Positions 34,842 to 43,100 of a stretch of 64,000 bases of DNA are shown here, one piece after another; the first letter of the stretch is position 1; each line of letters starts with the position of its first letter. The stretch spans positions 1,374,023-1,438,022 of the forward strand of contig NZ_QUNH01000001.1 of the NCBI RefSeq assembly GCF_003387355.1, given 5' to 3'. The DNA comes from Winogradskyella sediminis (GTDB lineage: Bacteria > Bacteroidota > Bacteroidia > Flavobacteriales > Flavobacteriaceae). The notes under the pieces are model-generated. The model was not told the origin of the DNA. It worked only from the letters and a program-made list of their open reading frames with translations, and searched no databases. The translations under genes and the position numbers were made by a program.

Positions 34842-35915
34842 TTATTTTTTACTTAAAATGGATATTAAATGAGTAAATACCCGTTTTTTGTCAGTCATTA
34901 TTGCTTTTCTATAGGATTTATTGGATAAAAACAACCAGAACCTGTTGGACAGAATCGGAATATAGTATCCAATCCGCAATAGTTTATTCCAGTTTTTCTG
35001 AAATTTACGGTGTCTTAATTTAAATAAATAAAAATGGGTGTAAATATTTGATTTAACATCCATTAACATTCCAACTTCTTCAAAAAATAAACCTATATAA
35101 TTAAAATAGCGTTTAATTATATTATACTGATATAATTTATTTGGCTGAGGATAATTTTGAAGTAATAAAATGGTGTCATATGCAGATCTGAAATTTATAT
35201 TATTGTAAAGGGCGCCATGATCATTTATTTGATGATTAAGAATATTGTGCATTAAAAGGTGCTTCAGCGAAGGTAAGTATATAGATTCTTGATATCTCTG
35301 CTCATTAAAAATCGATTCTGGTTCTAATTCGTGATTTTTATATGAAACGAATAATTTTCTATGAATTTCAACAGCAGCAATACGGGTATCTGTGACTGTA
35401 GTTTCTAATCTAGGTAAATGTTTGTGTTCAAAAAAATCTGCCCCTAAAGTCATAGCTCTAGATTTATATTCATTTTGTAGTAATAATTTATAAGCGCGCT
35501 TTAAATGTATTGGCTTAACCAATATATCTATATCACCAATCATACGTTCTGAGATATCCGTATAGGTCCCAGAAGCTAAAAGTGCTGCACCTTTTAAAAA
35601 TACATGTTCAATGTTGTGTAATTGAAAAAGTTGAGATAATTCTTCTGTCTGTGCAAGGATAACAGTATTTCTTTTTCTGTTTTCATCTGTTATATATTCT
35701 AGGTAACTTATTAAATCCTCAGGTAGTAAATGTAAGAGATGTTTTGCTTTTAATCGGCAATATATTGTTGGTATAATATAGTGTTGACTAGCTTCTTTAA
35801 CTATGGCCTCCCAATTAAAAGAGGGAGCTTTAAGCATTAACTCTAATTGTTTATGAGTCGTTTTAAAACTTAATATATGTGCAATATGTTGAAATGTACT
35901 AGTTGAATTATTCAT
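34842..35915 (-). CDS. NTP_transf_5-type nucleotidyltransferase family protein (PF14907-like)
   Basis: 357 aa. N-terminal helical region (HILSFKTTHKQLELML), then a nucleotidyltransferase-fold core with FLKGAALL (residues 106-113) and the metal-binding DxD in IGDIDILVKP (D128, D130), followed by a His-rich region (DFFEHKHLPRLE, EIHRKLF, LKHLLMHNILNHQINDHGALYN) and a helical C-terminus. This pattern is that of the uncharacterised family found next to HprK-like kinases in lasso-peptide and polysaccharide clusters. It lies 23 bp after the kinase gene in the same direction. Substrate unknown. Confidence 0.78.
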   Translation of the reverse strand: MNNSTSTFQHIAHILSFKTTHKQLELMLKAPSFNWEAIVKEASQHYIIPTIYCRLKAKHLLHLLPEDLISYLEYITDENRKRNTVILAQTEELSQLFQLHNIEHVFLKGAALLASGTYTDISERMIGDIDILVKPIHLKRAYKLLLQNEYKSRAMTLGADFFEHKHLPRLETTVTDTRIAAVEIHRKLFVSYKNHELEPESIFNEQRYQESIYLPSLKHLLMHNILNHQINDHGALYNNINFRSAYDTILLLQNYPQPNKLYQYNIIKRYFNYIGLFFEEVGMLMDVKSNIYTHFYLFKLRHRKFQKNWNKLLRIGYYIPILSNRFWLFLSNKSYRKAIMTDKKRVFTHLISILSKK

Positions 35916-35938
35916 AGACTTTTAATCATGGCACCCTA

Positions 35939-37075
35939 TTATGTGTTATAAGGTAATTGTCTAAATAATGTTGAAATTTCTCTAAGTACGTCGGGTGTAG
36001 TACTGTAAGTTAACTGTAATAGAGGTAATGTGTGCAGCCAATTTATAAATTGTTCAGCGTGTTTAGGATTTGGGGATAACCAAGAATCTTCAATCAAGGT
36101 CTCTAAAATAAATTGAACCGAAATGTCCTCCAAAATAGTTTCGGAATCTGGTGTATAGTTAACCAACACGATGGCCTGACATGGATAGTGGTCTTTTTCG
36201 GGCTTAGTACTAGGCAAATACTTTAACTGACCTTTAATCTTATTAAATTCTGCAATTGGCAATTCATCAAAATTAGGCACTAAAGGTTTTAACAAATTAA
36301 ATGCCCCTTCTTTTAGTGAAATAGAGGAAGGGTTGTAATAGAGATGTTGATTTTTAGAGTGTAGAGGCGAAACATCATCGGCTAATAAATGAAAACCATG
36401 AGCAGCCAACAAAGCACATAATGTGCTTTTTCCCTTTCCAGACTTTCCAATAAAGAGTATAGAAGATTCACCATCTGTAATTGTTGAACCATGAAGTGTA
36501 CCAATCCAGTCTTGCTCTTCTATATCGTGTAATTCACAAAGAAGGTGCATAATAAATTTACCTTGAACCAAATGGTAATCGCCTTTGGGTACAGCAGTGA
36601 TTAATGTTTCATTTTTAAATAGACATAACTGGTCATTGTACAAATGAATATCAAATGTAACATCATTGATGTCGCTTAAGGGTTTACAATAATTAGCAAT
36701 GGCTGGATGAATGGTTTTTAATAAGGATTCAGAGCTGTAGTGTATTTGAATAGTTTTATCTTCAAATGCATATAGCTTTGAAATTTGCCTAGAAGCAGTG
36801 TCTAACGCAATAGTATCCTGATCTGGTAAAACGTAAGGCTGGTTGCAGCTTTCTAAGTAATTAAGTAACGATTCAGAAATGTCCTTTTTTTCAGCTGCAC
36901 TAAGTTCTATAGGCAAGGCAGAAGAAAACGTATTATAGTTGTTAGAGGACAAATAAATATCCAATAGGCCTTCGAATTCTAAACTTACAACGCTGTAACT
37001 ATTAGATATAGCATACCACAAGACCCAATAATCACCAAACATTTTTTTAAATGTTGGTGCTAAATTAGAGTTCAA
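35939..37075 (-). CDS. HPr-kinase-like (HprK-related) protein
   Basis: 378 aa. The C-terminal half is an HprK-type P-loop kinase: Walker A GKSGKGKST at residues 210-218, then HGFHLLADDVSPL, whose ADD (232-234) matches the catalytic Asp segment of HPr kinase; LHGSTIT (194-200) precedes as in the family. There is no HPr protein nearby. The N-terminal 80 residues (VVSLEFEGLLDIYLSSNN, then AEKKDISESLLNYLESCN) have the strand-helix pattern of PqqD-like domains, a guess only. The start is TTG at 37075, or ATG at 37042. It follows a 54-residue peptide gene by 21 bp. Confidence 0.8.
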   Translation of the reverse strand: MNSNLAPTFKKMFGDYWVLWYAISNSYSVVSLEFEGLLDIYLSSNNYNTFSSALPIELSAAEKKDISESLLNYLESCNQPYVLPDQDTIALDTASRQISKLYAFEDKTIQIHYSSESLLKTIHPAIANYCKPLSDINDVTFDIHLYNDQLCLFKNETLITAVPKGDYHLVQGKFIMHLLCELHDIEEQDWIGTLHGSTITDGESSILFIGKSGKGKSTLCALLAAHGFHLLADDVSPLHSKNQHLYYNPSSISLKEGAFNLLKPLVPNFDELPIAEFNKIKGQLKYLPSTKPEKDHYPCQAIVLVNYTPDSETILEDISVQFILETLIEDSWLSPNPKHAEQFINWLHTLPLLQLTYSTTPDVLREISTLFRQLPYNT

Positions 37076-37096
37076 AATAAATATTAAGAGTTAATC

Positions 37097-37261
37097 TTAA
37101 GAGAATGGATCGCCACCTGCTGAAGGCGGTACCGATTGCGCTTGAGATTTAAGTGGATTTAAAATCACAAATGTGCCTACTGCTGTTAATGCAGCATATT
37201 TACCCATTTTAGAAATGGCTTCTTTACGAGTGATTTTATCTAAGTTGTTATCTTTCTTCAT
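37097..37261 (-). CDS. Small signal-like peptide, possible substrate of the HprK-like kinase
   Basis: 54 residues. N-terminus charged (MKKDNNLDKITRKEAISK), then a hydrophobic stretch (YAALTAVGTFVILNPL, about residues 22-37), an AXA-like site in KSQAQ, and a short tail SVPPSAGGDPFS ending in Ser. It reads as a leader plus a 13-residue C-terminal peptide. TRKEAISKMG weakly resembles a twin-arginine motif. Genes for such small peptides beside HprK-like kinases suggest a modified peptide, but no cyclase or protease is nearby. The ATG at 37261 lies 25 bases after a TATTTTTG promoter element; the TTG at 37288 falls inside that promoter. Confidence 0.65.
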   Translation of the reverse strand: MKKDNNLDKITRKEAISKMGKYAALTAVGTFVILNPLKSQAQSVPPSAGGDPFS

Positions 37262-37285
37262 GGCTTTTGCCCTAAATTTTGAGTT

Positions 37286-37293
37286 CAAAAATA
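37286..37293 (-). promoter_or_regulatory. Promoter -7 element (TATTTTTG) for the peptide-kinase-transferase unit
   Basis: Exact TAnnTTTG on the minus strand, 25 bases before the peptide ATG. The rest of the 310-bp gap up to 37598 is AT-rich and shows nothing else I can name. Confidence 0.6.
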
Positions 37294-37598
37294 ATAAATT
37301 TATTTATTTAAAAAAGTAATAATACGAAAAGGTTTAATTTAATCCTGATTTATTCTACGAAACAATATAGTTATCTGTTAAATGACATAGGTTTCTCATC
37401 TAGATACATTTATATCGTATGATGCTTTTCTTTAATATATACGTTATAAATGAATTTATGGTTTAATTACCTTTAAATTATTTTCTTTTAATGAGTGTGA
37501 TAAGGAATTTTTAAAGAGGATATCATATATGAAAAATTTTGAAATTTACATTACCGAATAACGGTTTGGCATTTTTCCTTTTAATATACTATATAATT

Positions 37599-39893
37599 TT
37601 AATGTATCACTAATTTTTTAGTCTTAATTTGTACAGCGTCAATAAGTTGTATCATATAGAGGCCTGAGCTGAATTTTGAAACGTCTATGGATTGTGATTC
37701 ACTGTTGCTTTCTAAAACGATTGAACTCACTTTTCGGCCATTGATATCGTAAATTACCGCATTAGTAGGCGCTTTTAATACACCCGTAACTACAATAGTT
37801 TTTTTACCGGGATTGTGATAAATATTTATAGGGTTTTTAGTCGTATCGACCGTTGATAAGGTTGTGTTCTCAAATCGTAAATAAAATCGACCCGTTCCGC
37901 TTAAGTTAGTGACTGGTGTAAATATAAAGTTGCTATTGGTAATTAATGTAGATGTATTGGCTACGGTATCATCCAAATACACGCTCACGGTAGATGGTAA
38001 GTTGTTTTCGGAAATACGAATAGTTAATAGTTCTCCTTGGCTAGCATGTATACCTAAAGGTATCGTTGTGTTTTCGTAGTCCGTGAGACCAAGTGTTTGT
38101 AATAAAAAGGGCATGCCTTCACTCTCCTGAACCAAGTGCGAGTACAATGCAAAATCAGGTATCGATCCATAAAATGCTGCATCGTAACCAGGATCTAACC
38201 CAAGCATGGCGTTTTCATTAAAGTAAAAATTAGTAGCAAATGTTTTTGAATTCGTAGAAAGTTCTAATTCTAGGTTGGTAAGTGGATTACCTTCACGTCC
38301 AGCTATAAAATCGTCAGCCATCCCACTAGTTCTCATGTCTGGTGTAAATAAAATATCATGGATCGCTACTGTTGAAGTTTTAGCGCTAACTAAGAAGCCT
38401 TGTCCAGGCGCAATAGTCGTGCTAGCATTAGTATTGGCTAAGTTTAAGACGGTATACCCACTTGAACCAGTACCTGTTGCATCACCATCATAACCATAAA
38501 TCGCCGCTGTAGTAGGTTCAAATAAATCAATATTTCTTACACCCGAAGCCACTTCATATTGTAAAAAATCATGTACTTTTAAATAGGAAGCATATGGATT
38601 CCCAATAAGATTCCAAGCTGCATATGCAGGTCCAGAATTTATAATGTCTATAGGGACAGTTTCCGTTTGCACTGTGCCGCTAAAGGTTAAAGTGTTCGTA
38701 TCATTAGTTGCGGCTCTATAACCAACACCAGCTTCTATTGTTGTAAGTGCATTGGTTACCGTATTGTAATTTTCGTAATCTCCAGTATTTTTATCGAAGG
38801 GCGCAAAGGCCTTTTCTGTGGCATCAGATGGGTTTGATAATAAATTGGTATTCGCATCAGCAAAGTCACCAAAATACTGACCAATTACAGGAGCCGATAC
38901 TAAATCATTATTGCCAATAGCATTGACATCACCTAAGATGCTGTTTCCGTTGACATGTCTTTTGTAATGTATGGTTCCTGAGATGGTTGTAGGAATAAAA
39001 CTAGCATACGAAATAGAAGAGGATTGAAGTTCAAAATGACCTGCATTGTTGAAATCTCCATCGATGGTCAAGGAGCTTCCTGCAGCGATATAGCCAGTGC
39101 CACCAGAAGCCAAGGAAATATCTCCAGTAACGCTATAGTTACCGTCATCAATGTCAATATATGCATATGCGGTATTGGCAACTGGATTAGCATTTACTAG
39201 CACATCTTCTATAGGTTGGTTCTGATGAGTAACAGGGTTACAGCCCGATACGGTTAATCCTATGCCACCGAAATATCCAGAAAACGTACTTCCTGAGACT
39301 GAAATTGGATAGTTAATATCATTAGTTGCAAAAAAGCCACCATTATACGACATGTACATAGAAAAATAAAGCCCTTTAGGTGCGTCTATATTGGCTAAGG
39401 GAATGCGTATCTCAAGAGCTGTACTTGTAGTGTATTGATTAAAATTCGAGGTAGATCCACTGGTTTGGTCATCCCAAGTAGCTCCAGTAAATTTATGATG
39501 AAAAGATTCGCCTAAGGCGTTATGTCTAATAGCAATTCTATGATCTGCATTAAAGGGCATGGTTGGGGTTTGACTATCCCAGTTTAAACCTATTGTACTT
39601 CCGTTTCCTGTAGTTAAATCCGATTTAGGATCGGTATCTAAATAAATGGTAAAATGGTCGTAGCTCCCAAAAAATGATCCATTCACCCTAAAGGCGCCAA
39701 AATACATGTAAGTGTCATCATAAGTGACATAATAATCAACATCATTGCCACCATATATTTTTTCAGCATCATTAAAATCGTTAGCATTACCAGTGAAAGT
39801 TATAGTATGATGCGATTGTCCATAAGCAAAACCTGAAAGAAATGCTATAAGTATAGTGCAAATAAGTTGGGTACAAAAAGCCTTGTGATTCAT
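37599..39893 (-). CDS. T9SS type A sorting-domain secreted protein, DOMON-like N-terminus
   Basis: 764 aa. Signal peptide NHKAFCTQLICTILIAFLSGFAYG at the start (ATG 39893; an earlier in-frame start at 39959 would place 22 residues before it). Residues about 25-200 form a beta-rich domain (DVDYYVTYDDTYMYFGAF, FTIYLDTDP) like DOMON/carbohydrate-binding folds. The middle and C-terminal half are shared with the next gene. The end (about residues 690-764: IYHNPGKKTIVV, YDINGRKVSS, SGLYMIQLIDA, KTKKLVIH) is a T9SS type A sorting domain, so the protein is exported and attached to the cell surface or released. Confidence 0.88.
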   Translation of the reverse strand: MNHKAFCTQLICTILIAFLSGFAYGQSHHTITFTGNANDFNDAEKIYGGNDVDYYVTYDDTYMYFGAFRVNGSFFGSYDHFTIYLDTDPKSDLTTGNGSTIGLNWDSQTPTMPFNADHRIAIRHNALGESFHHKFTGATWDDQTSGSTSNFNQYTTSTALEIRIPLANIDAPKGLYFSMYMSYNGGFFATNDINYPISVSGSTFSGYFGGIGLTVSGCNPVTHQNQPIEDVLVNANPVANTAYAYIDIDDGNYSVTGDISLASGGTGYIAAGSSLTIDGDFNNAGHFELQSSSISYASFIPTTISGTIHYKRHVNGNSILGDVNAIGNNDLVSAPVIGQYFGDFADANTNLLSNPSDATEKAFAPFDKNTGDYENYNTVTNALTTIEAGVGYRAATNDTNTLTFSGTVQTETVPIDIINSGPAYAAWNLIGNPYASYLKVHDFLQYEVASGVRNIDLFEPTTAAIYGYDGDATGTGSSGYTVLNLANTNASTTIAPGQGFLVSAKTSTVAIHDILFTPDMRTSGMADDFIAGREGNPLTNLELELSTNSKTFATNFYFNENAMLGLDPGYDAAFYGSIPDFALYSHLVQESEGMPFLLQTLGLTDYENTTIPLGIHASQGELLTIRISENNLPSTVSVYLDDTVANTSTLITNSNFIFTPVTNLSGTGRFYLRFENTTLSTVDTTKNPINIYHNPGKKTIVVTGVLKAPTNAVIYDINGRKVSSIVLESNSESQSIDVSKFSSGLYMIQLIDAVQIKTKKLVIH

Positions 39894-40036
39894 AATAAAG
39901 TCGTTGTAGAGTATTAGTTTATTGTAAACAGTATCTAATATAAGTGACTTATTTAACAACTTAATTCACGAAAACGTTTTCGTGTTAATAAATTGTTGTT
40001 TTAACGTTAAATTTATTATGATTTGATATGTTGGTA

Positions 40037-40074
40037 ACAAAAAAACACGCTAAATAAATTTTAGCGCGTTTTTT
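40037..40074 (-). terminator. Probable terminator after the 1556-aa T9SS gene
   Basis: Near-perfect hairpin around CACGCTAAA / TTTAGCGCG with flanking A and T runs; read on the minus strand it ends in GTTTTTTTG, downstream of the stop at 40103. Confidence 0.65.
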
Positions 40075-40102
40075 AAAAACGGTAAGTAAATTATAAAAAG
40101 GC

Positions 40103-43100
40103 TTATCTTATAATCACTTTTTGCGTTTTGTTTTGAGAGGCATTATGTAGCTTTATGACATAAATACCAGTGTTTAATGCACTAACATCTATGGCTTGAG
40201 AGCGCTCAGTGCTTTGTAATAATGTCGACAAGACTAAACGGCCTTGAACATCATAAATAGTTGCCGTTGTTGGTTCTAATAATTGACCCGCAACCACTAT
40301 TGATTTGTCCGTTTTATTCGTGTAAATACTTAAATGCTCTAGCGTGTTATCTATAGTAGATAATGTACTGTTGGATACACGTAAGTAGAATCTACCAGTG
40401 CCATTCAGTGCCGTGTTCGGTGTGAGTATATAGTCAGTTGTATTCAATAAAGTAGAGGTGTTGGCTACATTATCTTCTAAATATACATTTACAGTACTTG
40501 GTAATGTAGAAGCGTTAATGCTAAACGTTAACTGTTCGCCTTGGTTGGCATTGACACCGAGAGGAATAGTCACATTTGAAAGATCAGTGACATCCAAAGC
40601 TTGTAATGCCATAGGTAAACCATTATTGTCCTCAATTAAATGAGAGAATAAAGCAAAATTAGGAGCTGTGCCTCCCCAAATGGTAGCATCATATCCAGCA
40701 TCAAGACCTTGAGTCGCTGCAGCATTAAAGTAAAATTGCGTGGTATAGATTTCTGTAGCAGTGCTGGCGTTAAGTTTTAAATACGTTAAGGTGTTCGCAT
40801 CACGACCAGCAATAAAATCATCACTATTACCTATGGTTCTCATAGACGTTGTAAATTCTAAATCGTATGAAGCTACATTTGCGGCATCCGCACCGACCAA
40901 GAAACCTTGACCTGGAGTTATAAGTCTTCCAGAGGCATTAGCAAGGTTTATAATATCCCAGCCATTTTCTGAATTTCCATCATAGCCGTAGATACCAGAG
41001 GTGTCTCCTAATAAATCTATATTTTTTACACCGGTATCCACTTCATAGTTTAAAAAGGCTTCCGCATCTAAATAAGAAGGGTAAGGGTTACCGATTAAAT
41101 TCCATTCTTGATAACTTGGTCCAGAATGGTTAATATTCATAGAGATATCTCCCGTATGAGCACTACCTGTAAAGACAAGTGTTGCGGTGTTAGATGTGGC
41201 AGCTCTATAACCTGTACCTGCTGTTAATTGTGTAGAAGCGTTAGCTGTTGTATTATAATTCTCATAATCACCAGTGGTTTTGTCAAAGATAGCGAATGCT
41301 TTCTCTGTAGCATCTACTGGATTAGACAATAAGTTACTATTGGCAGCAGCAAAGGCACCAAAAGTTTGACCAGAAAGAGGTGGTGTAACCAAATCATTAT
41401 CCCCGATTGCGTTAGTGTCCCCTAATCCAGCATTACCGTTAACATGGCGCTCATATTGGATCGTACCAGAGATAGCACCATCTAAGATTAAACTGGAATA
41501 ACTCGTTGAGCTAGACTCTAAAGTAACAGCATCCGTTACGGTTAAGGTGGTTGAAGCATCAACTGTTAAAGCAGCGCCTGGATTAACCGTTACGGAGTTA
41601 ATAGCCGTGTCAGATGAAATGCTAGCGTTACCAGATGTAATAACAATAGCATCATTAGCAGTCGCTGTGCCGTCAGGGTTGCTTGGAGACCAAGTTCCAG
41701 TGTAGGTGTAAGTGGTTGAAGTTGAAACTAATTCACCTTCTAGAGAGAAATCTTCTAAAGCAATATCTTCACTACCAGAATTTATCGCTATTGTAATTCT
41801 TAAATCTAATAAAAGGCCTGTTGTCGGAATAGATTTAACGAATTCTGTAAATGTACTCGATAATTGAGTGCCATCTCCAGTTCCATTGAAAGTAGTGTCT
41901 TCATAGAAATTAGTGTTATATGTATTCCCGTCATTTTCAAATGCTAATAAATCTGTCCAAGTTCCACCGTCTAATCTGTATTCTATGTGTATATAGTCAT
42001 TAGCGTCTATCCCTCCTCCGACTGAAGCAAAATAACCACTAAAATTTAAGGATGTATAATTCTCAATATCAATGTCTGTCCATGTTAATTGGCTAGGAGA
42101 TGAACTTCCTGTCCAACCAGAATCATCGATATCTTGACCCGCAAAAAAGTTGTCATTTCCACCAGTATATGTTTTACCAATATCAGACCCATCTGTTATC
42201 TGAAAATAATCAGAATTTCCATCATAACCTTCAGCGCCCATAGTAACATTGTATTGAGAATTATCTGTAAATGGTTCTGACCATATAGAAACAGGTCCAA
42301 CAGGAACGGCTATTACATCAAATGAACTACTAGTATCATTATTTAAAGATCCAAAATTAGCGGTTAGATTATAATTAGTGCCAATGGTATCGAAAATAAG
42401 ATTATCAAAGGTGACTTCTCCAGCTATAGCATTAACAGACGTGGTTGCGGAAGCATCAAAGATAGCAGCTATAGATGATGTTAATGTAATACTTCCTGTA
42501 AAATCTAAGTCTATGTTAGCTTGTGCGTCAACAGCCAAAACTGTTGGTGATGGAGACATTATTGTATTTACAATAGTCTCAGAGACATCTTGGTTAAAGA
42601 TTAAATCTGTTGCAGTAACTTCTATACGGTTGTCATCTCCTGATATTGAAGTTAATGCTCCTCCAGCATCTGCAGTGGCAAAAGTAGAACCCGTTGGGTC
42701 TGCAATTGCATTGCTAATGGTTAATTGTATTTGTTCGTTATCTGTAACCGAACTTTTAAACGTTGCGTAAACGGCAAAAGTTTTAGATAAATCGTCGTTT
42801 GCCTGTATAGTTAAGCCAGTAAATGTTGTTGTTGCTGTAACCGTTGTTTCTTCAGACAGGTTTGTGGATCCATCAAAAAGGGCTAAAGCTGCAATATTCT
42901 CGAAACCAGCAACTGTAAACGAAATATCTGTTAATATGGTTCCTACAGCATCAGAATCGCTAAGTTCGTCTCCAGCATCTTGAATTGTAAATTCTCCAAT
43001 TTTTATGGCATTGCTTACATTAAGAATACTAGGTGTATTATATAATGTATAATCTATATTATCTGGCTCATCGTAATTAGCTTCTATTATATCCGATAGA

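Noticed and set aside
34842..37261. Full lasso-peptide cluster
   Set aside because: No asparagine-synthetase-like cyclase, transglutaminase-like protease or transporter gene is nearby, and the peptide lacks a Gly1 to Asp/Glu 7-9 core pattern.
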